Below, piece by piece: positions 25,202-35,382 of a stretch of DNA of 55,536 nt (position 1 is the first letter of the stretch; each line of letters opens with the position of its first letter). This DNA is from Comamonadaceae bacterium. Lineage in GTDB: Bacteria > Pseudomonadota > Gammaproteobacteria > Burkholderiales > Burkholderiaceae_C. The translations under genes and the position numbers were made by a program. The stretch spans positions 1 through 55,536 of the forward strand of contig CANBVJ010000016.1 of NCBI GenBank assembly GCA_947372865.1, in the 5' to 3' direction. The notes under the pieces are model-generated. The model did not search any database and was not told the DNA's origin. It saw nothing but the letters and a program-made list of their open reading frames with translations.

Positions 25202-27019
25202 ATGCTGCGAATCACCGAACTCAAACTCCCCCTGACCGCCCTGCCGGTCGATGCCCGGCGCGCCGCCGACGCCCCCAGTGAAACCGACGAAGACCGCCGC
25301 CCCACGGCGCACCCGCTGCCCGCGCTCACCCGCATGGCCGCGCAGGCGCTGGGCGTAGATGTGGCTGATATCCAAAGCCTGCACGTCTTCAAACGCAGCT
25401 TTGACGCGCGCAAGGCCGATCTGCTGGCCGTGTTTATCGTGGACGTGGCGCTGGACGCAGCAACCGAGCAGCGCCTGCTGGCCCAGTTTGCCGAGCACCC
25501 GCACATCGGCGCCACGCCCGACATGGCCTACCACCCGGTACGCCAGGTCAGCACGCCCCTGGCGCTGCGCCCGGTGGTGGTGGGCTTTGGGCCCTGCGGC
25601 ATGTTTGCCGCGCTGCTGCTGGCGCAAATGGGTTTCAAGCCCATCGTGCTGGAGCGCGGCCCGGCGGTGCGCCAGCGCACCAAAGACACCTGGGACCTGT
25701 GGCGCAAACACACGCTGCACCCCGAGAGCAATGTGCAGTTTGGCGAAGGCGGCGCCGGCACGTTCTCGGACGGCAAGCTCTGGAGCCAGATCAAAGACCC
25801 GCGCCACCTGGGGCGCAAGGTGATGCAGGAGTTTGTGGAGGCCGGTGCGCCGCCCGAGATATTGGTCGAGGCGCACCCGCACATCGGCACCTTCAAGCTG
25901 GTCAAGGTGGTGGAAAACCTGCGCGCGCGCATCATTGCCCTGGGCGGCGAAGTGCGCTTTGGCCAGCGTGTGACCGACATTCGCACCACCACCGACAAGA
26001 CCATGGAAGGCGAAGTGCGCCGCATCAGCGGCCTGCAGGTGCTGGACCTGGCCAGCGGCACGCTGCAAGAGCTGGTCGCCGACCACGTGGTGATGGCCCT
26101 GGGCCACAGCGCGCGCGACACCTTTGCCATGCTCTGGGCGCAGGGCGTGGCGATGCAGGCCAAGCCCTTCTCGGTGGGTTTTCGCATTGAGCACCCGCAA
26201 GGCGTGATTGACCGCGCGCGCTGGGGCCGCCACGCCGGCCACCCGCTCTTGGGCGCGGCCGATTACAAGCTGGTGCACCATGCCAACAACGGCCGCAGCG
26301 TTTACAGCTTTTGCATGTGCCCCGGCGGCACGGTGGTGGCGGCCACGTCCGAGCCCGAACGGGTGGTGACCAACGGCATGAGCCAGTATTCGCGCAACGA
26401 ACGCAACGCCAACGCGGGCATCGTGGTGGGCATTGACCCGGCCGACTACCCGCACGACGAAGCCAGCTTTGTGGCCGCCTTTGGCGCCACGGACGGCGCG
26501 CGCTACGCGGCGCAAGCGCGCGCGCTCTTGGATGGGCAAGCGCCCAGCGCCAGCCGCGCGCACCCGATGGCCGGCATCGCCATGCAGCGCAAGCTCGAAT
26601 CAGCCGCCTATGTGCATGGCGGCGCCAGCTACGACGCGCCGGGGCAACTGGTGGGCGACTTTTTGGCGGCGCGCCCATCCACCGCCTTGGGTACGGTGCA
26701 GCCGTCTTACCAGCCGGGCGTGAAACTGGTGGATCTGGCCAGCAGCCTGCCGGCCTATGCGATTGAGGCGATCCGTGAAGCGCTGCCGGTGTTTGGCCGC
26801 AAGATCAAGGGCTTTGACATGCCAGACGCGGTGCTCACCGGCGTGGAAACCCGCACCTCAAGCCCGCTCAAGCTGCCGCGCGGCGACGACTTGCAAAGCA
26901 CCAATCTGCGCGGCCTGTACCCGGCGGGCGAAGGCGCGAGTTATGCCGGAGGCATCTTGTCGGCGGGGGTGGACGGTATCAAGGTGGCCGAAGCGCTGGC
27001 TGCGGACTTGCTGCCTTGA
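25202..27019 (+). CDS. FAD-dependent oxidoreductase (COG2509 type)
   Basis: This 605-residue protein has an N-terminal ~110-residue region of its own fold, then an FAD-binding segment (RPVVVGFGPCGMFAALLLAQ). The FGEGGAGTFSDGKLWSQIKD motif is typical of this uncharacterised dehydrogenase family, as are GVIDRARWGRH and the C-terminal LYPAGEGASYAGGILSAGVD. It is cytoplasmic; substrate is unknown. It is a single-gene unit. Confidence 0.85.
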   Translation: MLRITELKLPLTALPVDARRAADAPSETDEDRRPTAHPLPALTRMAAQALGVDVADIQSLHVFKRSFDARKADLLAVFIVDVALDAATEQRLLAQFAEHPHIGATPDMAYHPVRQVSTPLALRPVVVGFGPCGMFAALLLAQMGFKPIVLERGPAVRQRTKDTWDLWRKHTLHPESNVQFGEGGAGTFSDGKLWSQIKDPRHLGRKVMQEFVEAGAPPEILVEAHPHIGTFKLVKVVENLRARIIALGGEVRFGQRVTDIRTTTDKTMEGEVRRISGLQVLDLASGTLQELVADHVVMALGHSARDTFAMLWAQGVAMQAKPFSVGFRIEHPQGVIDRARWGRHAGHPLLGAADYKLVHHANNGRSVYSFCMCPGGTVVAATSEPERVVTNGMSQYSRNERNANAGIVVGIDPADYPHDEASFVAAFGATDGARYAAQARALLDGQAPSASRAHPMAGIAMQRKLESAAYVHGGASYDAPGQLVGDFLAARPSTALGTVQPSYQPGVKLVDLASSLPAYAIEAIREALPVFGRKIKGFDMPDAVLTGVETRTSSPLKLPRGDDLQSTNLRGLYPAGEGASYAGGILSAGVDGIKVAEALAADLLP

Positions 27020-27102
27020 GGCAATAACGCTGTTTGCAAACTGCACTTGATAAGGACTGAATTTAGACCTATATTCAGTTGCATCAGCACACAGGCCTCG
27101 CC

Positions 27103-27380
27103 ATGTCATCCGTTACCAACATCAAATCCATCTCCTACCTGAAGAGCCACGTTGCCCAGATTTCCGAAGACCTGGCGCTGAATGGCAATCCGTTTTCATC
27201 ACCCAAAATGGGGACGCCAGCATGGTGATTGGGGGCGTCAAGCAGTACCAGGAAAAGGAATCGCTCATCGCCGCCCTGAAGGTCATGGCCTTGGGTGAAA
27301 AAGACCGCGTGCAAGGCAAAGGCATTTCTGCTCTTGCGTCGCGGGCCCAGTTGCTGGCTGCCCGTCAAAGTCGCAAGTAA
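27103..27380 (+). pseudogene. frameshifted Phd/YefM-type antitoxin
   Basis: The first ~30 codons read MSSVTNIKSISYLKSHVAQI, a Phd-type N-terminus. At about 27191 the frame breaks: NPFSSPKMGTPAW then stop. In the next frame the sequence continues FITQNGDASMVIGGVKQYQE, exactly what the family has after NPV. One missing G (CCGTT for CCGGTT) explains it, and the region is 278 bases, one short of 93 codons. The restored C-terminus ends ARQSRK with TAA overlapping the toxin ATG. It is either a real null mutation or a sequencing error. Confidence 0.8.
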
Positions 27381-27703
27381 TGGCGATCATCCTTCTTCCT
27401 GATGCGCAGGAAGACTTGATCTCGCTTCAAGAGTACATGCTTGACAAGTGGAGCGAGGCTGACTGGCTCAAGGCCGAGGACGAAATCTTCGACAAGCTGG
27501 CGTTCGTGGATACAGGTCTTTTAACCGGGGCACCCGTCCAAGAGCTTGCATCGGTGGGCATCTTTGAATACCAAAATGTATTTACCTCACACCACAAGCT
27601 GGTTTACCGGTGCGTCAACGCAGACGTTTATGTCTACGCCGTCGCGGCGCGCCGGCAGGATTTTTCGACGCTTCTGATGAAGCGTTTGTTGAAAATCCAA
27701 TAA
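27380..27703 (+). CDS. RelE/ParE-family toxin
   Basis: This 107-residue protein begins MAIILLPDAQEDLISLQEYM and has LVYRCVNADVYVYAVAARRQDFSTLL, the terminal strands of the RelE/ParE fold. The ATG overlaps the antitoxin stop (TAATG). The frame looks full length. RelE members cut mRNA on the ribosome and ParE members poison gyrase; sequence alone does not decide here. Retention of an intact toxin with a broken antitoxin is odd. Confidence 0.8.
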   Translation: MAIILLPDAQEDLISLQEYMLDKWSEADWLKAEDEIFDKLAFVDTGLLTGAPVQELASVGIFEYQNVFTSHHKLVYRCVNADVYVYAVAARRQDFSTLLMKRLLKIQ

Positions 27704-27757
27704 AAAAGCGGACCGCGCACAAAGGCGGGGCCCGCTTTACGCAACTTGCGCGACTGA

Positions 27758-28627
27758 TTAGCTGTTTTGCAAAGCAGCAATGCGCTCTTCGAGCGGCGGG
27801 TGGGTGCTAAAGAGCTGGCCAATGCCGCCGGCAATGCCAAAGGCCGCCACGCTCTTGGGCAGCTCGGCGGTGTGCAGGCCACCCAGGCGTGCCAGCGCGT
27901 TGAGCATGGGCTGCTTGCGCCCCATCAACTGCGCTGCGCCCGCATCCGCGCGGAACTCGCGGTGGCGCGAAAACCAGGCCACCACCATGGCGGCGGCAAA
28001 GCCCAGCACGATATCGAGCACGATGGTGGTGATGTAGTAGCCCATGCCTGGGCCCGTGTCGCGGTCGTCGCCCTTGCGCAAAAAGCTGTCTACGGCGTAG
28101 CCGATCACCCGGCTCAAAAACACCACGAAAGTGTTCATCACGCCCTGGATCAGCGTCATGGTGACCATGTCGCCGTTGGCCACGTGGGCGATTTCGTGGC
28201 CGATGACGGCTTCCACCTCTTCGCGCGTCATGCCTTGCAGCAAGCCGGTAGACACCGCCACCAGCGCCGAGTTTTTAAAGGCGCCCGTGGCGAAGGCGTT
28301 GGCATCGCCCTCAAAAATACCGACCTCAGGCATGCCGATCTGCGCCTTGTCGGCAAACTTGCGCACCACGTCCAGAATCCAGGCCTCGTCGGCGTTTTGC
28401 GGCTGCTCGATCACGCGCACGCCCGAGCTCCACTTGGCCAGGGGCTTGCTGATCAGGAGCGAGATAAACGCGCCACCAAAGCCCATCACCAGCGCGTAGC
28501 CCAGCAAGGCGCCCAGGTTCAGGCCGTTGGCCGTGAGGTAGCGGTTAACACCCAGCAGGCTGGCCACGATGCCCAGCACCGCCACCACCAAGACGTTGGT
28601 CAACACAAACAACAAGATGCGTTTCAT
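27758..28627 (-). CDS. htpX: membrane protease HtpX
   Basis: This 290-residue M48 metalloprotease has two N-terminal membrane segments (residues ~4-25 and ~37-58) and zinc motif HEIAH at residues 144-148. Two further membrane segments come after the active site, and the third ligand lies in the [12 protein letters not shown] region. It degrades misfolded inner-membrane proteins alongside FtsH. ATG 28627 is chosen because the upstream eight codons lack a ribosome-binding site. It is monocistronic and convergent with the toxin gene. Confidence 0.95.
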   Translation of the reverse strand: MKRILLFVLTNVLVVAVLGIVASLLGVNRYLTANGLNLGALLGYALVMGFGGAFISLLISKPLAKWSSGVRVIEQPQNADEAWILDVVRKFADKAQIGMPEVGIFEGDANAFATGAFKNSALVAVSTGLLQGMTREEVEAVIGHEIAHVANGDMVTMTLIQGVMNTFVVFLSRVIGYAVDSFLRKGDDRDTGPGMGYYITTIVLDIVLGFAAAMVVAWFSRHREFRADAGAAQLMGRKQPMLNALARLGGLHTAELPKSVAAFGIAGGIGQLFSTHPPLEERIAALQNS

Positions 28628-28751
28628 AAAAAAGCTTCCTACAAGAGACAAATGCGGTGCCTGCGCCGCAGGCCTATGGCGGGCATATTAGGGCCAGGCG
28701 CACCAAACGCAAGCGCAGCGCCGGTCATTGGGCCCAGAAACACTGCGGCTT

Positions 28752-29516
28752 TTAGGCGCTCGCGCCCTCAGACACGCGCGGCGCGCGAAATACGGCAGGG
28801 TCGTCATAAAAGCCGGGCTCGGCGTTGGCCGGCCACCAAGCGGGCACGCCCAGCACCGGCAAATGGGCAAAGGGTTTGGCGGCGAGCTTGTCGGCGCTCA
28901 GGTCGTGCGCCATCCAGGCGTCCAGGGCGGCCAGACCCGGCGCGCTGGCGTGCACGCGGTACACATGGGCGGTGATGCCTTTGCGCGGCGCCACCAGCTT
29001 TTCCAGCAGCGCGTGGCCAAACAAGACGAGTTCCGCTTGCGCCCACAGCGGGCGCAGGGTGCCGAACAGACGCGTCCAGTCTTTGGCCACCAGCGCGTCC
29101 CACAGGGCGTCGGGCGCTTGCAAAAAGGCGGCGTTTTCGTCAAACACGGTAATGCCGTCGCGCGCCGGGCCGCGCACGCTGTGGATGCCGCTGCGCGCAA
29201 TCTGCTCGGCCTGCAGCGCATTGAGCCGCGTCTTGGTGTGGGGGAAATGCAGCCAGCACAGGCCGTTGAAAAAGTCGTGCAAGCCTTCGCGCGTGGGCAC
29301 CTGGTGCGTTCTGTAGATAAAAGCTTCGTAAGCCTCGCCTTCGGGCAAGACCTGCTGGGGCACAAAACGCACCGGGCTATCGGCGCCGCAAGAGGCGTTA
29401 AGCGCCTGCGCGCAGGCGGCGCCCGCCAACACCGGTGCGGCCAGCGCCTGGCCTTGGGCGCACCAAGGCGAAAGCCAAGGCGCTGCCCAGTCGATGGCGT
29501 CTAGGCCAGGCGCCAC
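28752..29516 (-). CDS. DUF3025 family protein
   Basis: This 254-residue protein carries the DUF3025 segment [20 protein letters not shown] with [16 protein letters not shown] directly after. Function is unknown. It overlaps the end of pyrC by 16 bases and so is translated from the same message. The pairing of pyrC with a DUF3025 gene is common in this bacterial group. Confidence 0.85.
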   Translation of the reverse strand: MAPGLDAIDWAAPWLSPWCAQGQALAAPVLAGAACAQALNASCGADSPVRFVPQQVLPEGEAYEAFIYRTHQVPTREGLHDFFNGLCWLHFPHTKTRLNALQAEQIARSGIHSVRGPARDGITVFDENAAFLQAPDALWDALVAKDWTRLFGTLRPLWAQAELVLFGHALLEKLVAPRKGITAHVYRVHASAPGLAALDAWMAHDLSADKLAAKPFAHLPVLGVPAWWPANAEPGFYDDPAVFRAPRVSEGASA

Positions 29517-30541
29517 TGCAGGGCTTCGCCGCCAGCCAGGGGCTTGAGCACCGCGTCACCAAAGGCGTAGCCCTCGGGCGGCGTCCAGCTTTCGCGGCGC
29601 AGGGTGATGCGGCTGGCGTTGCGGGGCAAGGCATAAAAGTCGGGGCCAAAAAAGCTGGCAAAGCCTTCCAGCCGGTCCAGCGCACCGGCAGCCTCAAAGG
29701 CCTGGGCATACAGCTCGATGGCGGCGTGCGCGGTGTAGCAGCCGGCGCAGCCGCTGGCGTGTTCTTTCAGGTGCGCGGCGTGGGGCGCGCTATCGGTGCC
29801 CAAGAAGAACTGGGGCGAGCCGCTGGTGGCGGCCTCAACCAGCGCCAGCCGGTGGGTTTCGCGCTTTAGCACCGGCAGGCAGTAGTAATGCGGGCGAATG
29901 CCACCTTTGAAAATCGCGTTGCGGTTGTACAGCAGGTGGTGCGCGGTGATCGTGGCCGCCGTGAGGGGACCGGCGCTTTGCACGTACTGCGCAGCCTCAG
30001 CCGTGGTGATGTGCTCAAACACGATTTTCAGGCCCGGAAAATCGCGGCGCAGCGGAATGAGCTGCTGGTCAATGAACACCGCCTCGCGGTCAAACAAATC
30101 CACTTCGCCGTCCGTCACCTCGCCGTGCACCAAGAGCGGCATGCCGGCGCGCTGCATGGCTTCCAGCGTGGGATAGGTGTGGCGCAAATCGGTCACCCCG
30201 GCGTCGCTGTTGGTGGTGGCGCCGGCCGGATAGAGCTTGACGGCCACCACACCGGCGTCTTTGGCGCGGGCAATCTCGTCGGGCGGCAGCTTGTCGGTCA
30301 GGTACAGCGTCATCAGCGGCTCAAACGCCACGCCCGCAGGCACGGCGGCCAGAATGCGCGCGCGGTAGGCCTGGGCCTGCTGCGCGGTGGTGACCGGCGG
30401 CTTGAGGTTGGGCATGACCACGGCGCGGCCAAACTGGGCGGCGGTGTGCGGCACCACGGTGGCCAGCGCCTGGCCGTCACGCAGGTGCACATGCCAGTCG
30501 TCAGGGCGGGTCAGGGTCAGGGTGGGGTCGGTGGTGGTCAT
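29501..30541 (-). CDS. pyrC: dihydroorotase PyrC
   Basis: This 346-residue class II dihydroorotase has the metal motif [20 protein letters not shown], the carboxylated-Lys region [15 protein letters not shown], and HGEVTD, FEHITT and GTDSAPH with the catalytic Asp. It closes carbamoyl-aspartate to dihydroorotate in de novo pyrimidine synthesis. ATG 30541 puts the metal motif close to the N-terminus as usual. Pyrimidine synthesis and breakdown genes are thus about 5 kb apart, though not visibly co-regulated. Confidence 0.96.
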   Translation of the reverse strand: MTTTDPTLTLTRPDDWHVHLRDGQALATVVPHTAAQFGRAVVMPNLKPPVTTAQQAQAYRARILAAVPAGVAFEPLMTLYLTDKLPPDEIARAKDAGVVAVKLYPAGATTNSDAGVTDLRHTYPTLEAMQRAGMPLLVHGEVTDGEVDLFDREAVFIDQQLIPLRRDFPGLKIVFEHITTAEAAQYVQSAGPLTAATITAHHLLYNRNAIFKGGIRPHYYCLPVLKRETHRLALVEAATSGSPQFFLGTDSAPHAAHLKEHASGCAGCYTAHAAIELYAQAFEAAGALDRLEGFASFFGPDFYALPRNASRITLRRESWTPPEGYAFGDAVLKPLAGGEALQWRLA

Positions 30542-30684
30542 AGCGTGGGGCAATGTCGGAAAAAGCGGGAGGACAAATTAAATGTCAGGCGCAGTTGCGC
30601 CAATGCAAGGGCTATTGTCCCAGAGCTTGCCCAAACGCGGTCAGGTGCCAAGTGTGGCGGGTGCGTGCGGCGCCCCCAGGCCCG

Positions 30685-31656
30685 TCAGGCCGCGCGGCTG
30701 GCCCGCAGGTAGTCCCACAGGGCCTGCGCGCTGTGCGGGGCGTCGCTGGCGGGCACGCGCTGGGGCGCGGCGCCGGCACGGTGCTGCTCGGTGATGTGGG
30801 GCCGCTCGCGGTAGGCGCGCACTTCCATGGTGATCTGCATGCTGGCCAGCTCGGGCGGCAAGGCGCTGACCAGCTTGTGCGCGAGCAGCTCGTTTTGCAC
30901 CGCGCTGTGCGGCAAAAAGGCCACGCCATGGCCTTCAAGCGCCATGGCTTTGAGGCCTTCGGCCATGTCGGTCTCGTAAACCCTGTCCAGGTGGATGGCG
31001 GCGGGCGCGCCCTTCAGGATCAAATCGACCATCTGGCCCAGGTACGCGCCTTCGGCATAGGCCAGATACGGCAGCGGCTGGCCCGGTTTGCCAGGCAACT
31101 GGAACAGCGGCGCACCCTGGGCGTCGGGTTTGGCGTAGGGCGCCAGCACTTCCTGGCCCAGGCTGACCATGTCAAAACGGTCCGAGCCCAACTGGTAGGG
31201 CTGCGAGGGGTGGTGGTAGGCGATGAGCACGTCGCAATTGCCTTCGACCAAGCGGGTGACGGCGTCGTGCACATTGAGCGCGATCAGGCGGCTTTTGATG
31301 GGCCCGAAGTGCTCCCGCAGGCCCGAGACCCAGGCCGGAAAAAAGGTGAAAGCCAACGTGTGCGGCACGGCAAATTCCACCACGTCTTGCCCTGGCGCGG
31401 TGTGGCCGCGCAGCATGGCGCGCGTGGTTTGCAGGGCTTGCAGCACTTCAAGCGCCTGCTCATAAAGCGTGGCGCCCGCGGCGGTCAGGCGCGTGGGATA
31501 AGAGCTGCGGTCCACCAAGTCGACCCCCGCCCAGGCTTCGAGCGACTGGATGCGGCGCGAAAACGCCGGTTGTGTGACGTGGCGCAGTTGGGCGGAGCGG
31601 CTGAAACTGCGGGTTTCAGCCAGTGAGACAAAGTCTTCAAGCCATTTGGTTTCCAT
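30685..31656 (-). CDS. LysR family transcriptional regulator
   Basis: This 323-residue regulator has the winged helix-turn-helix FSRSAQLRHVTQPAFSRRIQ followed by LEAWAGVDLVDR. A type-2 periplasmic-binding-like effector domain makes up the rest. LysR proteins often control a divergent neighbour, but the neighbour upstream is the Hsp20 gene on the same strand, so no target is suggested by position. Effector unknown. Confidence 0.92.
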   Translation of the reverse strand: METKWLEDFVSLAETRSFSRSAQLRHVTQPAFSRRIQSLEAWAGVDLVDRSSYPTRLTAAGATLYEQALEVLQALQTTRAMLRGHTAPGQDVVEFAVPHTLAFTFFPAWVSGLREHFGPIKSRLIALNVHDAVTRLVEGNCDVLIAYHHPSQPYQLGSDRFDMVSLGQEVLAPYAKPDAQGAPLFQLPGKPGQPLPYLAYAEGAYLGQMVDLILKGAPAAIHLDRVYETDMAEGLKAMALEGHGVAFLPHSAVQNELLAHKLVSALPPELASMQITMEVRAYRERPHITEQHRAGAAPQRVPASDAPHSAQALWDYLRASRAA

Positions 31657-31835
31657 GGCCGAAATTATGGACGCTGGCGGGCGCGGACTTTGCGAGGCAT
31701 GCGTGCCGTCTCAAACAACGTCAACGCGGGGGCTGTCTGGCTGCCGCGCAGGCGCCGAAGCGCGCGCAGCGGAGCCGCAAACCACCAGTGAACACAGCCG
31801 CGCCAACGCGGCGTGCTTGCTTGGCGAGTTGCCAT

Positions 31836-32264
31836 TTACTTGACCGCAATCCGGTGCGAACTGCTACCGGCTTTTTTGGGCAAGTCCAGTGTCAACACAC
31901 CGTCTTCGTACTTGGCCACGGCCTTGGTGTCGTCCACGTCGGTGGCCAGGGTAAAGGCACGCGACACCGCGCCGTAGTAGCGCTCGCTACGCCAGACCTT
32001 GCCGTCGGCGTCCCTGGTTTCCATCTCGTCGGCGGTCTGGGCGTCGATCTGCACCAGGTTGCCGTCCACGCGGACGTTGATGTTGTCTTTTTTCACGCCG
32101 GGCAGGTCAGCGCGCACCTTGAAGTGGCCGTCTTTTTCGGTGACATCGACCCGAATATCGAGTTCACTGCCCATGCGCTCGGACCGAAACGGCGCCATCA
32201 TGCGGCGAAAAACGACGTCAAAAGGATCGCTCAGGTTGCTCTCAAACAGGCTCAGGTTGCTCAT
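31836..32264 (-). CDS. small heat-shock protein, Hsp20 family
   Basis: This 142-residue protein has an alpha-crystallin domain: ELDIRVDVTEKDGHFKVRAD, LPGVKKDNINVRVDGNLVQI, RAFTL and the conserved Y-E-D-G-V-L-T-L-D-L strand. The C-terminal anchor motif is weak (HRIAV). It holds unfolding proteins for refolding. The start ATG 32264 (MSNLSLFE) is preferred to the nine-codon longer frame. The 272-base gap to the divergent host-attachment gene should hold both promoters; I cannot assign a clear sigma-32 box. Confidence 0.93.
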   Translation of the reverse strand: MSNLSLFESNLSDPFDVVFRRMMAPFRSERMGSELDIRVDVTEKDGHFKVRADLPGVKKDNINVRVDGNLVQIDAQTADEMETRDADGKVWRSERYYGAVSRAFTLATDVDDTKAVAKYEDGVLTLDLPKKAGSSSHRIAVK

Positions 32265-32536
32265 GGTATTTACTCCAAAAAATTGAAACACAGTGGACGG
32301 GAAACGCTGGCATTCGGGCTAAACACCCGCGCACCGGGGGCAACATTAATCGGGTGCGGCAGCGGGCGCGGTGCGAAAAATCAACATTTGGGTAGCAACG
32401 CGAAAGTGCCGAAAACTGTGATCTGGCGCACAGTTCTTTGGGGGCTGCAGGCGTAGATTGTTTCGGTAGAGCGTGCCCCGCAAAGTTGCGGTGTCAGTGC
32501 GGCCTACCCCTTGAATTGCAACGAAAAGGATTTGCC

Positions 32537-32986
32537 ATGACCAGAACCTGGGTATTGATTGCCGACAGCCACCGTGGCCGCTTGTTTGAGCGCCAGCCGC
32601 GCGGGCATGCGTTGGTGGAGCTGGCCGACTTTGTCTATCCCAACGACAGCGCCCTGGGCAGCGGGCACCCGGAAAGCAAGCTGAGCAAGGGCCACGGCGC
32701 TACCGGCCACGCCGGCACCCAGTTTGAGCCCCACACCGACCCGCGCGCCAAAGACAGGCGCATGTTTTCGCAATTGTTGGCCGCGCACCTGAACGACGGT
32801 GTGGCCTCGCAGCAATGCGGTGCGCTGGTGCTGATTGCGCCCGGCCCCATGCTGGGCGACCTGCGCCCGCGCCTGAGCGTGAGCGCGGGCAATGCGCTTC
32901 GCTACAGCCTCAACAGCGACCTGACGCACTTTGACGGCCGCGAACTGCAGGAGCGGGTGGACCAGGCCTTGCAATTCGTGCACTAA
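32537..32986 (+). CDS. host attachment family protein
   Basis: This 149-residue protein begins MTRTWVLIADSHRGRLFERQ and has RRMFSQLLAAHLNDG, LVLIAPGPMLGDLRP and DLTHFDGRELQERV, the motifs of the family named for a protein required for attachment to host cells. The fold resembles eRF1/baeRF proteins, so a role at the ribosome is possible. AAAAGGA precedes the start. It diverges from Hsp20 and is convergent with ftsH. Confidence 0.85.
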   Translation: MTRTWVLIADSHRGRLFERQPRGHALVELADFVYPNDSALGSGHPESKLSKGHGATGHAGTQFEPHTDPRAKDRRMFSQLLAAHLNDGVASQQCGALVLIAPGPMLGDLRPRLSVSAGNALRYSLNSDLTHFDGRELQERVDQALQFVH

Positions 32987-33007
32987 GGCGCGCCACGCCC
33001 TGGCGTC

Positions 33008-34837
33008 TCAGGCGGCCGGGGCGAAGTGGGTCAGGTCATGGGTCAGCGCCAGGATGGCGGCCTCGTCCAGGGTTTCCTGCTCCAACAGCGCCTGGGCGCC
33101 ACGCTCCAGCACAGCCCGGTTGACCGCCAGAATGTTGCAGGCACGCTGAAACCCGTCCATCACGATGCTGCGAATGGCGCTATCAATCTGGCGCAAGGTG
33201 TCTTGCGCCACGGCGGGCGCGCGGGGAACCAGAGCCTCGGGCAGGTCCAGCATGTGGGCGTGCAGCGGGTCAAAGGCGACATAGCCGAGGCCCTCGTCCA
33301 TGCCGTAGCGCATGACCATGTCGCGCGCAATGTCGGTGGCCTTGGCCAGGTCGTCGGCTGCCCCCGTGGAAAGCGCACCTAGCACCAGCTTTTCTGCCGC
33401 ACGCCCACCCAGCAGCACCGCAATTTTTTGCTCCAGCTCGGCGCGGGTGGTCAGGTAGCGGTCTTCGGTGGGCCGCTGGATGGTGTAGCCCAGTGCGCCA
33501 ATGCCGCGTGCCACGATGGACACTTTGTGCACCGGGTCGGTGCCGCTTTGGGCAAGCGCCACCAGGGCGTGGCCCATTTCGTGGTGGGCTACGGCGCGGC
33601 GCTCCTTGGGATTGAGCACCCGGCTTTTGCGCTCCAGACCCGCCACGATGCGCTCCACCGCCGCTGTGAAGTCGGGCATGCTGACCTGCTCGGCCTTGCG
33701 CCGGGTGGCCACCAGCGTGGCCTCATTGACCAGATTGGCCAGGTCTGCGCCGCTAAAGCCCGGCGTGAGGGCGGCTACTTCTTCCAGGCGCAGCGCGGCG
33801 TCGAGCTTGACCTTGCGCACATGCACGCCCAGGATGTCGGTGCGGCCCTTGCGGTCAGGCCGGTCCACCAGCACCTGGCGGTCAAAGCGCCCGGCGCGCA
33901 TGAGCGCCGGATCCAAAATCTCGGGGCGGTTGGTAGCGGACAAAATGATCAGCCCGACCGAGGAATCAAAGCCGTCCATCTCGGCGAGCAATTGGTTGAG
34001 CGTCTGCTCTTTTTCGTCATGGCCGCCCAGGCCAGGAAAGGCGCCCCGGGCGCGCCCCAAGGCGTCGAGTTCGTCAATAAAAATGATGGCAGGCGCCATG
34101 CGCCGCGCTTGCTCAAACAGGTCGCGCACGCGCGCCGCGCCCACGCCCACAAACATCTCGACAAACTCGCTGCCCGAGATCGAGAAAAACGGCACGCCGG
34201 CCTGGCCCGCCACCGCTTTGGCCAGCAGGGTTTTGCCGGTGCCCGGCGGCCCTACCAGCAGCACGCCTTTGGGAATATGGGCGCCCAGGCGGCCGTATTC
34301 CTGCGGGTGCTTGAGAAAATCCACCACCTCCTCCAACTCATGCTTGGCCTCGTCCACACCCGCCACGTCGGCAAAGGTAACGCCGGTGTTGGATTGCACA
34401 TAGACCTTGGCGCGGCTTTTGCCAATAGCCAAAAAGCTGCCCATGCCCTGCTTGTCCACCAGGCGCCGGATCAGGAAATACCACAGGCCAAACAGAAACA
34501 GCGCGGGCACGATCCAGGACAAAATCTCGCGCAGCCAGGTGTTCTCAAACACCCGCAAGTAGGGCACGTTGAACTTTTCCAGGCGCGCGGCCACGTCGGG
34601 TTCGACGCGGGCGGCCACCAGTTGCAGCTTCTGGCCGTTGGCGGCCTTGAGGCGCCCGATCACGGTTTGCTCGGATACGGTGACTTCGGCAATGCGCCCC
34701 TCGGCCAGGGCTTTTTCAAACTCACTGTAAGGCACCACTTCGGACTGGTTGGCGGTTTGCCACAGGTTTTGCAAAAGCAGCAGCACCGCCACGGCAAAGA
34801 CCCAATAGCCGATGTTCCAGGTTTGTTTTTTGTCCAC
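33008..34837 (-). CDS. ftsH: FtsH-family AAA+ zinc protease
   Basis: This 609-residue membrane protease has an N-terminal membrane segment ([15 protein letters not shown]), a periplasmic domain, and a second membrane segment near residue 110. The AAA module follows with Walker A GPPGTGKT and Walker [12 protein letters not shown], then zinc motif HEMGH. I chose GTG 34837 with GGAG eight bases before it; the ATG nine codons upstream lacks a ribosome-binding site. The expected cytosolic partner genes of housekeeping ftsH (rlmE, folP, glmM) are absent, so this may be an additional stress-linked copy. Confidence 0.9.
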   Translation of the reverse strand: MDKKQTWNIGYWVFAVAVLLLLQNLWQTANQSEVVPYSEFEKALAEGRIAEVTVSEQTVIGRLKAANGQKLQLVAARVEPDVAARLEKFNVPYLRVFENTWLREILSWIVPALFLFGLWYFLIRRLVDKQGMGSFLAIGKSRAKVYVQSNTGVTFADVAGVDEAKHELEEVVDFLKHPQEYGRLGAHIPKGVLLVGPPGTGKTLLAKAVAGQAGVPFFSISGSEFVEMFVGVGAARVRDLFEQARRMAPAIIFIDELDALGRARGAFPGLGGHDEKEQTLNQLLAEMDGFDSSVGLIILSATNRPEILDPALMRAGRFDRQVLVDRPDRKGRTDILGVHVRKVKLDAALRLEEVAALTPGFSGADLANLVNEATLVATRRKAEQVSMPDFTAAVERIVAGLERKSRVLNPKERRAVAHHEMGHALVALAQSGTDPVHKVSIVARGIGALGYTIQRPTEDRYLTTRAELEQKIAVLLGGRAAEKLVLGALSTGAADDLAKATDIARDMVMRYGMDEGLGYVAFDPLHAHMLDLPEALVPRAPAVAQDTLRQIDSAIRSIVMDGFQRACNILAVNRAVLERGAQALLEQETLDEAAILALTHDLTHFAPAA

Positions 34838-34996
34838 AGTGCGTCTCCGCCAGATGCAAGCCATACAAGGCAGGCGGTGCGTGCTTGAGGGCGCGACCGA
34901 CCTGCGACTTCGAAGCTAGGCGATCGCGCGCCGCGCCGCAATGCGCAAGCACGCGTGCAGCGACTGAATACGGCGCGCCAATGGAGTGGGCGTGAT

Positions 34997-35359
34997 TTAG
35001 CGCAGTTTTGCTGCGGGCTTTTTGGGCGCCTTGGGTTTGGACTTCGGCTTGGGCGGCGGCAATGCGTCGAGCGTGGCGCGTACGATCTGGTGCAGCCCGT
35101 GGTGGTCATCCCAGTCGTCGGCGCACAGCAGCAAGTGCTGGCGAGCGCCGGGAAAGGGTGCGCCTTGGGTGGGCTGCTGCATCAGCGCGCGGCCCGCTTC
35201 CGTGTCTTTCAGGTAGAGCTGCTCGTTGCACACCAGGCCCACCGGGCGGCCTTGGTAGTAGAGGCAGTATTCGCCAAACATCTTGCGCGCGCTGCAGGCG
35301 CCGCCGCCCTGCTCCAGTTGGTCGAGCAGGTAGTCCATGGTGCTTTGCGATGTGGCCAT
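34997..35359 (-). CDS. TfoX N-terminal domain protein
   Basis: This 120-residue protein has the TfoX_N fold: TMDYLLDQLEQGGGACSARKMFG and EYCLYYQGRPVGLVCNEQLY with Asp/Glu-rich loops. It lacks the C-terminal TfoX domain and ends in a Lys/Pro tail (KPKSKPKAPKKPAAK). Full TfoX regulates competence; single-domain forms are of unknown function. It lies 23 bases after the ABC exporter gene and is probably co-transcribed with it. Confidence 0.85.
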   Translation of the reverse strand: MATSQSTMDYLLDQLEQGGGACSARKMFGEYCLYYQGRPVGLVCNEQLYLKDTEAGRALMQQPTQGAPFPGARQHLLLCADDWDDHHGLHQIVRATLDALPPPKPKSKPKAPKKPAAKLR

Positions 35360-35382
35360 GGCGGCGTCCTTTGCTGTGCCAG

